In this document: positions 10,501-19,439 of the stretch, in pieces
How the letters are laid out: each line of letters starts with the position of its first letter
How positions within the stretch are numbered: position 1 is the first letter of the stretch
From: Embiotoca jacksoni
Lineage: Eukaryota > Chordata > Actinopteri > Embiotocidae
DNA length: 64,000 nucleotides
Assembly (NCBI GenBank): GCA_022577435.1
Contig: JAKOON010000011.1
Coordinates: forward strand, 11,375,636-11,439,635
Reading direction: 5' to 3'
Made by a program: the position numbers and the translations under genes
Notes under the pieces: model-generated
Seen by the model: only the letters and a program-made list of their open reading frames with translations
Told to the model about the DNA's origin: nothing
Databases searched by the model: none

Positions 10501-12870
10501 GAAGGAACCCGACGTTGACTTTTGCTTTTTTCAAACACCGGCTGTCCGATTTAAAGTCTTTTGCTTATTTCGTCCAACGACTCCCAACTCTTCGTACTTC
10601 ATCACGTGACCTCAGTCACATGACCGCCCCTCTTCAAACACGGTCGCGCGCGTCATTTTTTTTTTTTTTTTTTTTTACGCCTCGATGCGACAAAACGTGA
10701 CACCGGCGCGGTATGGTGTCCCGGACTGACGGCTGTATTACACACTTTGCCGTTACGCCGGGTTGATTTTCTCGAATTAGCGGGGGGCGGCGGCGCCCCC
10801 CGGTGGTGGCGCCCCCCAGTGGTGGTACGTAAGAAGACGCTGTGGGAGATGAATGCAGCATTTTAGACCGCAACGATTTTCACTGGGATTGTCCAAATAC
10901 TAGAAACCGAGGCCGTCTGTTTGGACCGGTCTTTTCCTCCGGCCGCACACTTTCCTGTTTTAAGCGATGACGGCGAGCGTACGTACCTCCCTCCGGTCGT
11001 GCTCCGTTACGGTCGCGTCCGCCTGCCTCCCCTCCGGCTCCTGCCTCTCCTCCATCCCCTCCGCTTTCTTCTCCACCTCCTCCATCCTCTCCTTCTTCCG
11101 CTCGGCCTGCGGAGGCTTCTTGCTCTTCTTCTCCGGTCTCTTTTCTGGCTGCTGCTGCTGCTGCTGCTGCTGCATCTTCGGCGGCCCCGGCGTCACATCC
11201 CGTCTGGTCTCCGGTCGGTTGCCGGGGTCGGGAGACGCGACGGGGCTCCGAGACAACGAGCTGCCGTCCGACTGGGCCGAGTTGCGTCCTTGCCGTTTGC
11301 CGTCGCCGAGGAGCTGTTCGGCCCGCAGGGACATCTCGGCCTCGAGGATCGGAGGCGTCTGATCCGGGAGGAGGAACTGTTGCACGAGGTTGTCGCTCAG
11401 TTTGCTCGGCTGCGATCGGGGGAAAAAAAAAAAAAAAAAAAAGACAAGAACTCATCCTCCTTCTTACCAAGAGGTAGACGAGGAGACGAATACAACTTCT
11501 ACATCTGCGCGGTAGACATGAAGCTATAGCAGCAGCCGGTGTGGAGTTAAAGTCAGTTTTCCAGTTGATTTGTGTTTTCCCTTCTGTTAAAAGGTGCAAT
11601 ATTTAACATTTTTAGTTTAGAAAATGAGAAAAATTAAACTAAAATTATCCACAAAATGTGAAGAAATAGCAGCGTCGACATAGATGTCCAAAAGTTAGGA
11701 CGCTGACGGGCGAGCGCCGGCCTATTCCGTCTGGCAGTACCACTTCGCACCGCAAGATGGTACAGTGAGTCACCGCAGCGTCCGGCCTGCCCAGGAGAAG
11801 AAGTAGTCGTGTATTTTAACTTCTGGCTCCGATAAAATGGAAACGTAAACACAACGGTGGTTGAAACGGAACAACAGTTAACATTAGCGCTGCAAAGTTT
11901 CTTCTTGACTGGTGAATCAACGGCTGTTAAAGCTACACACCGCTGGCTTATAAAAGGTAGCTAATAATTCAACGTTACTGAATGTTAATGTTTTTTTTTT
12001 TTAGTTATCTGTTCGTTGATATTAGTTTCAGAGCTGTTTGTAACGAGCTCAATCAGTTCGTCATCAAGCCGAAGCGACTTTATGTAGCAAAAAAAAAAAA
12101 AAAAACCCTCCAAATGATGTCGGTACGTCGTTCAGCTGTGGGTGTTTCCTTGCTTTAAAAAAAAAAAAAAAAGGAGATAATCAAGATAACGTAAACTAAC
12201 AGTAGTCCATCGACTACTGGGTCGCAAAAAATCTAACTTTACAATCATCAATTCCAAAAAAAAAACAACAACCAACTATTCACAAATTCGCGTTATATTT
12301 CCAATTTGTAAAAAAAACCCCCAAAAAACAACAACTGAAGAGTAAAAACAGGAAGTTGTGCTTTTCCTGTAATCTCTGCCGTTTCCTGAAGTTGGCGTTA
12401 AGTCACGGGAAACAGACCCGTCCATAAACACCGGTCCTCCGAACACATCTGCAGCGTTCACGCTTTCTCTATTAAATACGCTAAAATATTTGAGGTGCCG
12501 AGAGGTGGATTTTTTTTTTTTTTCTTTTTTTTTTTTTTTAATTTTTCTCAGACAGAGCCGGGGGCTAGCCGTTTCCCTCCGTTTCCAGTCTTTATGCTAA
12601 GCTAAGCTAACCACCGCCGGGCCGCCGCTCACTACTCAGCCCGCCAGAACGCGATCACTGTCCTCATCGACCTCATCGATTTGAGAAAGGTCAAATCGAC
12701 GCGGGCTGAAAGGAGGGACTCACCTGTCTGTCGTCTTTGACCTCCGGCTCTTTGTGTTTGGTCTCCTTCTCCGAATCTCTGACGAGCTGCTTGAGGAACC
12801 CGCCCGGCACGGCCGACAGAGGAGGCGGCGGGGGGACGGCCGCGGCCACCGGCGTCTTCTCCTCCTTTAT
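1..12870 (-). CDS. myo18b: myo18b, unconventional myosin-XVIIIb (partial, 16 exons)
   Basis: Spliced gene read right to left. I placed sixteen exons: 12724-12870, 10987-11409, 9938-10001, 8682-8794, 8152-8319, 7826-8036, 6818-6960, 6310-6410, 5304-5367, 4790-4934, 3353-3523, 2976-3066, 2629-2821, 1138-1218, 246-366 and 1-119. All junctions have AG/GT ends and compatible phase, giving 785 residues (numbered V1-V785 here). Order: low-complexity extension (1-190), SH3-like segment (191-211), P-loop (346-353), switch I-like SSRF (400-403), switch II-like DTPG (630-633), then mid-motor sequence to the edge. Class XVIII identity rests on the degenerate switches and on IYHLGAAGACK. Type B rather than A rests on GESNFLVFSQMLAG, FKHHLRQ and CEQPLQCE, and on the neighbour grk3. 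MYO18B is known as a sarcomeric protein needed for striated-muscle assembly; class XVIII motors are thought to lack ordinary ATPase cycling. The start and the coiled-coil tail are outside what I can see. Confidence 0.93.
172..427. repeat. (TG)n and (CA)n microsatellites bracketing a myo18b exon
   Basis: (TG)n with TGCG and TTTG interruptions at 172-240 and (CA)n at 373-427, on either side of visible exon 15. Confidence 0.9.
246..366 (-). CDS. myo18b: myo18b visible exon 15
   Basis: The exon encodes 40 residues from VRAADGDPRGLLWVLDEEMV to LERVCQYYSNT, ending in phase 1. RGLxWxLDEE is the class XVIII counterpart of the myosin 'GILxLLDEE'. Dinucleotide repeats abut both ends: the acceptor is 7 bases from a (TG)n tract and the donor GTAGACACAC opens a (CA)n tract (both read on the coding strand). 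Confidence 0.93.
1138..1218 (-). CDS. myo18b: myo18b visible exon 14
   Basis: The exon encodes 27 residues in phase 0/0: EKIHVEFECPESSPAEVVSA then IDQPPPQ before GTAAAC. It follows the LERYAQ end of exon 13 and corresponds to the motor segment where ordinary myosins have 'Y.xEGIxW', replaced here by class-specific sequence. The 1.4-kb intron upstream in the gene (1219-2628) is largely filled by copies of two dispersed repeat families. Confidence 0.88.
1550..2030 (+). repeat. dispersed repeat family A, copy 1
   Basis: Contains CAGTACCACCGAGTGCCACT, CAGACTCCCGTTCAA, a TCTGAAAATAAT block, GAGTGACAGGCCTGTGGTGC, a TACAGCTATCGGTGGGCGGG block and CAAATATGGTCACTTCCTGC. The same ordered blocks recur at 31945-32385, 41935-42325 (reverse), 53655-54000 and, in part, 8500-8625 (reverse). 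I cannot assign it to a named family. Confidence 0.7.
2195..2620 (+). repeat. dispersed repeat family B, copy 1
   Basis: Shares with 24600-25020 the ordered blocks GTCAGAAG.TGGCGGTA, a CATTCAACAACAT-like block, GTTGCCTT.AGGCTC, CTACAGCCGACAGGAAGTGC, GGAACTCCTTCAAAATAAAA, GTGAAGCACCGAGC and GTGAGGTTGATGTT. It contains a (TAA)n insertion or expansion near its end and reaches to the donor of visible exon 13 of myo18b. Confidence 0.75.
2629..2821 (-). CDS. myo18b: myo18b visible exon 13 (switch II region)
   Basis: The exon encodes 64 residues with ASVMVVDTPGLRNPRH: switch II is DTPGL (V630-634) instead of the catalytic DIxGFE. Asp and Gly are kept and the catalytic Glu is absent. FEELCxNYxxExL is represented by WSELCHNYLQERLLEHQ. 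The acceptor follows a long oligo-T tract. Next to the donor lies the 3' end of a dispersed repeat and a (TAA)n run. Confidence 0.95.
2976..3066 (-). CDS. myo18b: myo18b visible exon 12
   Basis: The exon encodes 29 residues between split Gly and Arg codons, including LTAAQCVDGMAAGLYEELFT and SVVSLVN. This corresponds to the myosin helix 'AxxxRDAxAKxLYxxLFxxLVxxIN' that leads into switch II. The usual Arg-Asp and Ala-Lys are replaced by Val-Asp-Gly-Met, as in class XVIII. The donor is GTAGCG. Confidence 0.94.
3353..3523 (-). CDS. myo18b: myo18b visible exon 11
   Basis: The exon encodes 56 residues from GRRQFVNFDSAQVASSVLGC through FKHHLRQLLRRATGGSRERS to ETEE, ending in phase 1 before GTGAGA. 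The 'xFxxxxxAxxxxxxLGxxxxxL' pattern is the motor segment before the activation loop. The Arg/Ser/Glu-rich end is where class XVIII proteins carry a variable insert. Confidence 0.93.
3524..4789. other. myo18b intron, AT-rich
   Basis: The intron between visible exons 10 and 11. From about 3640 to 4440 it is strongly A/T-rich with many TAATAATA-type runs and no open frame of note. It then ends in a long (TG)n near exon 10. I see no element with recognisable ends. Confidence 0.6.
4665..4730. repeat. (TG)n microsatellite
   Basis: Uninterrupted 66-base TG run in the myo18b intron downstream of visible exon 10. Confidence 0.95.
4790..4934 (-). CDS. myo18b: myo18b visible exon 10
   Basis: The exon encodes 48 residues starting VEEKQRASLAFTKLLAAMET and ending with IWHVLAGIYHLGAAGACK. 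The IxxILAxIxHLG block is the standard myosin motor signature, here in class XVIII form. It ends in phase 1 before GTAACA. A (TG)n tract lies about 60 bases downstream of the donor. Confidence 0.96.
5304..5367 (-). CDS. myo18b: myo18b visible exon 9
   Basis: The exon encodes 21 residues plus the end of the split Arg codon: TELQLHQLPESNSFGIVHPT and a final Lys, ending in phase 0 before GTACAG. TEL.L..L..SNSFGI matches the class XVIII motor between the exon 8 helix and the EEKQ segment of exon 10. The 942-bp intron before it shows no recognisable element. Confidence 0.93.
6310..6410 (-). CDS. myo18b: myo18b visible exon 8
   Basis: The exon encodes 33 residues plus a split Arg codon, from TMMLDKWRVCQKTHGESNFL onward through VFSQMLAGVSTEM. 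This is the myosin segment following switch I; GESNFLVFSQMLAG is a type-B signature of class XVIII. The acceptor is GTCAG and the donor GTGAAG. Confidence 0.95.
6498..6719 (+). repeat. duplicated intronic segment, copy 1
   Basis: Direct repeat of 7404-7697. Shared blocks include ACAAAGAGATGGATTTCTGG, GCAATGCATGATGGGAAGTA, GCTAACAA.GTTTGAAAAGTTC and GAAAACTGACTTTTT, in the same order, each copy with a (TA)n run. It lies in the intron downstream of visible exon 7 of myo18b. Confidence 0.85.
6727..6813. repeat. compound (TA)n(TG)n microsatellite
   Basis: TA run to 6773 then TG run to 6813, ending four bases from the donor of visible exon 7 of myo18b. Confidence 0.95.
6818..6960 (-). CDS. myo18b: myo18b visible exon 7 (switch I region)
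   Basis: The exon encodes 47 residues beginning [V]ERVQAMFTVLRSFGCVSS and including ASSRFAMVFSLDF. This replaces the canonical switch I NxNSSRFGK: SSRF is retained but the trailing Gly-Lys is lost, as in class XVIII. It ends at AAAGHLQ. Its donor GTAGACACAC leads directly into a (CA)n then (TA)n tract. The exon lies between two copies of a duplicated intronic segment. Confidence 0.95.
7404..7697 (+). repeat. duplicated intronic segment, copy 2
   Basis: Second copy of the 6498-6719 segment, same orientation, in the intron upstream of visible exon 7. It is longer mainly because of an expanded (TA)n at 7487-7533. The two copies bracket a single coding exon at about 0.9 kb spacing. Confidence 0.85.
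7826..8036 (-). CDS. myo18b: myo18b visible exon 6 (P-loop)
   Basis: The exon encodes 70 residues with the nucleotide-binding P-loop GRGGTGKT at V346-353, which fits the GxxGxGK(T/S) rule with lysine V352 intact. Upstream, KRVYVSMVGSRRDHCVCAVG corresponds to the strand before the P-loop. It ends in phase 1 before GTGAGG. The conserved P-loop suggests the protein can still bind nucleotide, whatever its hydrolysis ability. Confidence 0.96.
8152..8319 (-). CDS. myo18b: myo18b visible exon 5 (motor entry)
   Basis: The exon encodes 56 residues in phase 0/0. It starts CNPSELDLCEDLSDL and includes QSVNECGVLHTLTSR, the class XVIII counterpart of the myosin segment in which the first motor helix carries 'N-E-x-x-V-L-x-x-L'. 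It ends at the LWPPLQNHSK segment. The acceptor is strong. The donor reads GTCGGA, which lacks the usual purine at +3, so this boundary is supported mainly by phase and homology. Confidence 0.9.
8500..8625 (-). repeat. dispersed repeat family A, partial copy 5 (reverse)
   Basis: In the myo18b intron between visible exons 4 and 5. The minus strand reads TATAAAAGTGGACGTAGCTT, then GTGCAATACCACCGAGGGCC and a CTCCCAT block, matching only the 5' part of the family. Confidence 0.6.
8682..8794 (-). CDS. myo18b: myo18b visible exon 4
   Basis: The exon encodes 37 residues plus a split Ala codon, from TQMKPDEGTPELPEGRVRVR to TEYEVEK, and ends in phase 0 at GTAGAA. It continues the SH3-like region; the alternating basic and valine pattern suits a beta strand leading into the converter-proximal part of the motor. 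Phase matches both neighbours. Confidence 0.9.
9365..9490 (+). repeat. dispersed repeat family C, copy 1
   Basis: The blocks TGTGACGTCACA, CAGAAGTCCAAACAG, GGACACCAACAGTATTTAT and TATAGC resemble those at about 35055-35165 in order and spacing. Divergence is high, so this is a tentative pairing. Confidence 0.42.
9938..10001 (-). CDS. myo18b: myo18b visible exon 3 (SH3-like segment)
   Basis: The exon encodes 21 residues, ARDVWYEAGTVWLVNKDGFA plus a final Leu, and ends in phase 1 before GTGAGC. Two Trp residues around a Tyr-Glu-Ala and the Lys-Asp-Gly-Phe turn are characteristic of the myosin N-terminal SH3-like fold and closely resemble class XVIII. The 1.1-kb intron toward exon 4 carries a dispersed repeat copy at about 9365-9490. 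Confidence 0.93.
10002..10986. other. myo18b intron
   Basis: Intron between visible exons 2 and 3. It includes a T20 run near 10657-10676 and a short tandem GGTGGTGGCGCCCCCC-like duplication near 10785-10830. Nothing else is recognised. Confidence 0.5.
10987..11409 (-). CDS. myo18b: myo18b visible exon 2 (polyQ, Lys/Glu-rich)
   Basis: The largest visible exon encodes 141 residues in phase 0/0. A T-rich tract before CGCAG makes a good acceptor and the donor is GTACGT. It starts PSKLSDNL, has a Ser/Pro-rich middle, eight consecutive glutamines all coded CAG (V129-136), then a charged Lys/Glu-rich segment. It precedes the SH3-like exon and belongs to the N-terminal extension typical of class XVIII myosins. 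No catalytic motif is present. Open frames on the opposite strand here are shadows. Confidence 0.9.
11410..12723. other. myo18b intron
   Basis: Intron between visible exons 1 and 2. It has several oligo-A/T tracts (11423-11441, 12091-12106, 12158-12172, 12511-12539) and the fragment TTTCCAGTCTTTATGCTAAG, which recurs at about 35305. No coding signal. Confidence 0.5.
12724..12870 (-). CDS. myo18b: myo18b visible exon 1 (Pro-rich extension)
   Basis: The exon encodes 49 residues in phase 0/0, with a run of five prolines at V13-17, the segment GGFLKQLVRD, then an acidic/basic stretch ending DDRQ before GTGAGT. The acceptor (ACAG) has a poor pyrimidine tract, so the 5' edge is less sure than the donor. 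The reading frame stays open upstream, so a longer exon is possible. This is the most upstream coding piece I can tie to the gene with confidence. Confidence 0.8.
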
Positions 12871-14849
12871 CTGTTTGTTTTGATCGATCGATGAAATCGG
12901 GGCACAATTAGACGGGAACAGGAAGTCGCGGGGTGATCCGGACATGCGGGGCTGTGGGAGAACTCGTTCGCGCACGCCTTTCGACCATCGGGGCTCTCGG
13001 CAACAACCGGCGGGTTCGTTTAGCACCAGGGCGGACCCGTGACGGGAGCGCACGGTTAAGGTTGCGTAACAAACCTTTGAACCTCGATAATACGGCGAAA
13101 GTTTCGCGATAAAAAGCTTTGTTGCTGGAGGGCTTTCAATCTGAAAACGCAAACGGGAAGTTCGCACGGTGCAAAAAAAAAATTTGAACAGGGCAAACGG
13201 GAGCGGATCAAAACGAGGCTAAATGTGTGCTGATAAAGATATAACTAATTATACTTATTAAACGGAGAGAATTAAAAATCGAGACCAGTTGTCTTCTCTA
13301 GTTGAAGTAAAAAAAATAAAATAAAATAAAAAAAAATAGAAAAAAGGCCAACCACATTTTCACGTGAATAAATGAGAAAACAGCGACGTTAATGTTTCTG
13401 TTATTGATGCGGTGCTATCGATGTTTTTATCGTTGTTTAACTACATCGACGTAAACCGTTACCTTTCAAGTGGTTTCAAAAAAAAATGTGAACATGTTTT
13501 GCTGCCTTTTCATCTTTACCAGTTAACTTATTGAAAACAAATTAAATAAAAAAAAAAGGCGGCTGGCAACTCAATGCCAGAGTTAACATTACGAGTCAAT
13601 TTGAAAACTTTTTTATTGCTTCTCTTTGGGTGGATCTTCAAATCTTCAAGCGCTTAAACAATGTAAATGAATTTCAAGCAGATTATTTGAACGTTGAACA
13701 TTTGATTTCCTGATTTTCGTTCCAGCAGCTCTACACTTAGTGAGGTGGGAGTAATTTAGCAAATGCTGTTGGCGGGTGTTAATTAAAAAAAAATAGATCA
13801 TAATTAAGTACAATCATATGTTGCTATTCTGGCCAAGTAGTTGGTGCAGCCGTCATATAAATATGAAATATTTAATATATTATATAAATATAATATAATA
13901 TAATAAAAGTACAAAGTATAATATTTCCCTCAGATCTATAACGGAGCAGAAAGTATAAATTTGAAACTTTACCGAGAAATCTGGTCACCTTTAAACCAAA
14001 AAGGTTCAAAACTCTTTTCGCAGTTAAAAGTTTCATTTTCAACGTTTTCCAGCGTTGCGAGCAAATGTGGGCGTCGACGCGAGGGACGGAGAAGTGGCAA
14101 ACGAGATAGCGTCTTACGAAAGATTATTTTCCAATCAATAACTCGGTTTGACAAACGGTGAGATAAACGACTCGCCGACTCGAAAGTCCGCTTCCGCACC
14201 GACGCATCAGTTTCAATAACCTGTTGTCGGCTTAGCAATGATAACAATAACACGTCCGTCACGTCGGAAGAGTCCACAGTAATAACGATGCGTACTTTAA
14301 CCCAAATTCTCTTTTCGTCCGGCACGGGATTCATTTCTAAAACCTTCACGTTTTTTTTCCCGCGTCGTAAGCTCTTCGTCATTCACAGGCGTCCAACTTT
14401 GGTCGTCCCATACCCCCCAAAAAAAAAAAAAAAAAAAAAAATCATGAAAGCGAGACATTTTGTTCATTTTGGCGTGTGATAAAATTGAAGTGAAGTATCA
14501 CGGTTCCCGGTTCGGACCGTTTCGGGCCTTAAAACCCTCCTTAGATCGCTCGTTTGAGTCCCGTCGCCGTCCATTTGGCGCGAGCGGTTGTCGTGGGCGA
14601 AGCCCCGTCGGCTGCGCGGAAGACGGCGAAGGCGAACGGAGACTCGAAGCCGCGCCGCGGGTGGTCGAGGTGACGGCGCGAGTCTTTTAAAGAGCTCGGG
14701 GGGAAAAAAACACACAAAAAAAAACAAAAAACACTGATGCGCGGGGAGGTGGGGGTGGGGGGTGGAAGTGGGGTGGGGGACGACTCGCGGCGGACAGACT
14801 TGGCGGTGACGTGCCGTGATGAGTCAGGGTTAAGAACAGAGGGGTTCGT

Positions 14850-14850
<1 letters not shown>

Positions 14851-14903
<53 letters not shown>
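14851..14903. repeat. (CA)n microsatellite
   Basis: 53-base pure CA run in the intergenic interval. Confidence 0.95.
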
Positions 14904-14905
<2 letters not shown>

Positions 14906-15121
14906 CACACAGGCGAGATTATACACGAAGACGGTCAATTAACGCAGCATGCGGCAGTTCTGCACCTCCCTTCTGTTCCCAGAGTTTTAAGCGCGAGGAC
15001 AGCGCCATGGTTACACGGTGGGTGGTGGTGGATGGTGGTGGTGGATGGTGGTGGTGGGGGGTGGGGGAGGGGAAAGGGTTCAGGCGTGTTTTTGGCAGCG
15101 GTTGGCGGAAGGGAGGGTCAC

Positions 15122-15178
15122 CAGGACGTCAGCCGGATCCGATGGCGGCGGCGGCGGCGGCGGGTGCACGCGAACAAC
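15122..15178 (-). CDS. possible upstream myo18b exon (proline-rich)
   Basis: A 57-bp stretch on the minus strand follows a good pyrimidine tract (TTTGTCTCTCTCCATTGTCAG) and ends at CTG before GTGACC. It would encode 19 residues in phase 0/0, [19 protein letters not shown], and phase 0 fits visible exon 1 of myo18b. The codons are a GCC-type simple repeat, so the match to an exon may be chance. I recognise no family sequence in it. Confidence 0.27.
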
Positions 15179-15920
15179 CTGACAATGGAGAGAGACAAAG
15201 CGACAGAAACCGGGTCAGACAACGTCGCTCAGCGTCTTCACAACCGTCTTCGGAGGCGACGTCGTCCTTCCAGAAGCGGCCTCGGCCGTCGCCTTCTCCG
15301 ACAAAACCGAGAGGCCCGGCGTCGTGTAGGATAGAAGATGGACACAAACGATAATTATTAAAAAAAATAAAAAATAAAATGAGAGCAATGAATAAATACA
15401 CACAGACTATATACACTAAAACAAACTAAATGAAATATAAACAATACACCTGTCGGTCCACCAGAGGGGGCCGTTGCCGCCTGTGGCGCGAACAGGAAGG
15501 TAAACAGGACGTTTTCGTTCACCGGCGTTTTTAACGACAATCTTGTATTGACGTCGACACCAACGGCCGCGCGTAACTGCGGAGGGGAAGCTGCTCAACG
15601 TGACGAAACCCGCGGAGGGGGGGGGGGGGGTGAGGGGGGGGGGGCCCTCCGGTGCGTTTTAGCGTCATTCAGCTCCTCGTTTCGGTCGTGCGCTCCGTAC
15701 CGCTACCGACCTGCTGTGGAGCATTCAGCCGCTAAAGAGACATAATTTAAAAATAATAATAATAATAATAATTTTTAAAAGGATTTTCAAGGAAAAACCA
15801 GAGCAGATTTGAATAATGCACGAATTAAAGCGGTAAATCTACGGAAGAAGCTTTCCAGCCGGCACCTTTCTGGTCCTCTTTGAGAAGATTTGTGGACTCC
15901 TTTATGCGTGTGAAATGTTT

Positions 15921-15968
<48 letters not shown>

Positions 15969-17967
15969 CCGGTCTGATAACATTTACATTTTCTTTCATG
16001 CGCCGCAGACATCCGGCTCCATAAACCGCCGGATGTGACATTTCGGGGGGGCCGACAGCACATCCCATAATATGTCCATAAAATCCTTCACAATTTTGTT
16101 TACCCTCGGTCACGCCGTTTACGACCCGCGCGGCGGATGTTATAATAATAAAAACTTCTTTTTTTTTTTTAAAACCCCGGACGTTCCGTCACGCTTTCAC
16201 TTTTAACGCAGATTGAAAAAGGCGATCTGTCGGCCGTGAAGTCGTCTGGAGTCGAGACGCTTCCTCTCGACCACAAAACTCCCGATTCACAGGATTGCCC
16301 TGCGGCCGGTCGGAGATGTTTCTTCTTTCTTCTGTTCGTCAGTCAGTCCAAAAAAAACAAAACAAAAAAATTGACGGAAAACGAACGAGACTTTACTTTT
16401 TGCGATACCTATATTCTCGCCTGGACGATTCCTGGTAATGCAATGAATCGTGACCCCGGACCCACGAACGGGTCTTCCCAGGGGTCACGGGGTCACGGTG
16501 CTGAAGAAGCCTCTTCATCGAGTGACTGTTAACATCCGTTCGGACTACGACGAAGACGAGCAAAACGGAGAAAGAAAAACAACAACAACAACAACAACAA
16601 CAACAAAAACTGGAGACCTGCAGATTCCCTGCTCGGAGAATAAGTAGCCGAGAGTTACGCGGTCACGTGTTTTTGTTTGTCGCGCCGACGTCGGGAGTTT
16701 CGGCGCTCGCGGCGGACGAAGGTCGGCTCCCGTCGTCTCGAAATCGAACCCCCCCCGCCCCGAGGTCTCCGCGACGACCGGAAACCTCGACCTCAGGGGA
16801 ACACTTCCTTTCCCCGTTTTACTGACTTTCACTTTCCTCTCACTCCGACTTCCAGGCTGAGGCTGTCGCCGACGACGACGGCAAAAAAAATCTCCAGCGG
16901 GATATAAAAAAAAAAAGAAAAAAAGAAAAGAAATTTAAAAAAAAAAGCTACCTCCCCTCCCGGACGCTTTTCACAGACGCCGTTTTTATTTTTTAAATTT
17001 TTATTTGATTTTACTTCTTCCAGGAATCTCGTTTCTCGAGGGCTTAATCGTAAACTAATTTGTTCCTGGCTCTACGACACACTTCCGATTTCCTGTTTCC
17101 CAATCTGGAAGTTTCAGCTTCTAATCGCGGGGAGGTGAGCTCAGTCTGGATGTGCAACCGCCAACGGCGTTAGTCAGCAGGTCGCGTCACGTCGCTGTAA
17201 ACAACTCCGGCAGTTTCAACAAGGCAGCGAGCCAATCGACGCCGAGGAGAGCTCCAAAATAAAAAAAATAAAAAAATAAAATAAAAACTCTTAAATTTAT
17301 GTCTCCGGGGTCCGTTTTTATTTTATTTTTTTTAAACATTGAGCTCAATCCGACAGGGGATTATATTTCAACTTCAGGCTTCAGGTGACTCCTTAAACCC
17401 TGTAGATCCCACGCTTGAGTGGACAAATACACAGCGCTCGAGGAGGAGATAGAAAATCTCTTCCTAATGAGCCACCGGAGACGCTTCATAAAAAAAGAAA
17501 AAACAAAAAAGAAGAAATTCCAGCCAACCATTAAAAAACAAACCGAGTAGACGGCGTCTGAGCCCGGTGTTATGTTCTGTCTGAAACCAATGTCAAATCA
17601 CAGCCGGGCTCTATCTCACCATCCAGCCCCCCCCCCCCCCCCCCCCTCCTCTCTCTCTCCTTCCCCCGCCTGCTTAAACCGTCTATAAATTTGAAATGAA
17701 CCAACCTCGGAGAATGAAACGGGACACGACGTACCTTCTGAAACGGCTTAAAAAGAAAAAAGAAAAGGGAAAAAAAAAGAAAAAGGTCCGAGACGGGCTT
17801 CGGTGGCAAATCCTGAGAGAGGCCTAATGAGAGTCACACAAACACGCTCGCGCACACCGGCCGACTGAGGCGGCGAGGGGATGTGGGGGGGGGGTGGAGG
17901 TGGTGGTGGTGGTGGGGGGGCGGCAGCAGTACAGTCAGAAATAGAGCGACACATGGGGCTCTGCAGC

Positions 17968-18005
<38 letters not shown>

Positions 18006-19407
18006 CCGAGATAAGCAACACCGACCGACGATTCCTCTATAAATATCCGGGTGGGCTGGAAGAGGAGACGACCCTGTTTGGAGAAACCAACGACCGAGAG
18101 GCACAGAGAAAGGAGGTGGGGGCGGCGGCGGGGGGGGGGTTAAGCAAGCGTGAGGAGTTCAGGGGACACGAAACGACTTATTCTTTCGTTTTTGCCGCCT
18201 CCGGTTTTCAAATGCACAACAACAACAACAACAAAGTGACAGTAAACACAAAACGGTCGCGGGACAGAAACACAGAAAAGGCCCAAAGCGTTGTTTGTTC
18301 CTCTGAAATCACATCAGACAAAAACACAAGACACAATAGACGTACGTTGAACCGGTCTAGACATGTCTCAAGATTATAGGCTTCCTGCTTTTCTTTCTTT
18401 TTAACTCACTGACATTTGACGATATCCTCTAGAGACCTTTCGACCTTTTGATTGTGAAATAATTTTTTTTTTTTTTAAAAAGACAGCTCTTAAAGGGCAA
18501 CGCCTACACTCACTGAATCCGGGGTTACGGTACACGAGCAAAACGAGACGGCTCTGGTCGCTGCTTCTGCGGCTTTAAACTTCTTTAAACTTTAAACCGT
18601 TTTATTCTGAAGGTGTGTGAATGTGTGTGTGTGTGTGTGTGTGTGTGGGGGGGGGGGGGGCTGATAACAGACGCCGGCCGTTCCAGACACGGGACACAAC
18701 TGCACATGTGCAGACCTGCGGTGCGTCAGCTGTCCGGTTTGATTGACAGCTGCAGCTGACGGGAGAGGAGGGGGTCGGTGGAGAGGAAGAGGAGGAGGAA
18801 GAGGAGGAGCCAACTGGTTTCTGTGAGAAAGAGGGGAGGGGGGGGGGGGTGAAGGGCGGACCAGTTTGTAGAAATGTTTATAGTTTGTGGTCAGTTTTTG
18901 TTTTATTATTATTTCTTCAGGGTTCATTTGGCTCTCGTCGGTTCTTTGTGTTGATGTTGCGTAACAGTGCTCACAAACATTTTTAGTCCGACCAAAACGT
19001 TGGACGGATGTTAATTCGAGTTACACAACAAGCACGGCTAAAAAAAAAAACCAAAACAATTCTATACGGCAAAAATGTAGAAATCACGCCTCGAAGCTTT
19101 TTGACGTCACCGAGTTCAGAAAGCAATCCGATGTTTCATCCTGGATTTTGTCTCGGCCACAATAATGATAAAAAAATAAACAAAAAGAATAAAAGAACGC
19201 ACACGGTAGCGTAACAAAACGACATTTAAATCCCCTCCCTTCTTCACTCGGGTGGATGGGTGTGTTGTAAATTTACCTCTGGGACGTTGGCGGCGATGAA
19301 ACCTTTCGACGAACTTCCTGCCGAATCGTCGATTTCTTCTCGGGAGGGTTCTCGACCGTCACACGGTCGTCGGCAACAAGATGGTTGACGTGCAAGCTCA
19401 GCAGTTG

Positions 19408-19439
<32 letters not shown>

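Noticed and set aside
10921..11529. 202-codon open frame on the plus strand, and two other long frames at 10880-11599
   Set aside because: They are antisense or out-of-frame shadows of the myo18b polyQ exon (10987-11409), which has splice signals and fits both neighbouring exon phases.
14541..14727. GC-rich Arg/Pro-rich open stretch on the minus strand
   Set aside because: Open in several frames because of base composition; no acceptor or donor pair gives a phase-compatible myo18b exon.
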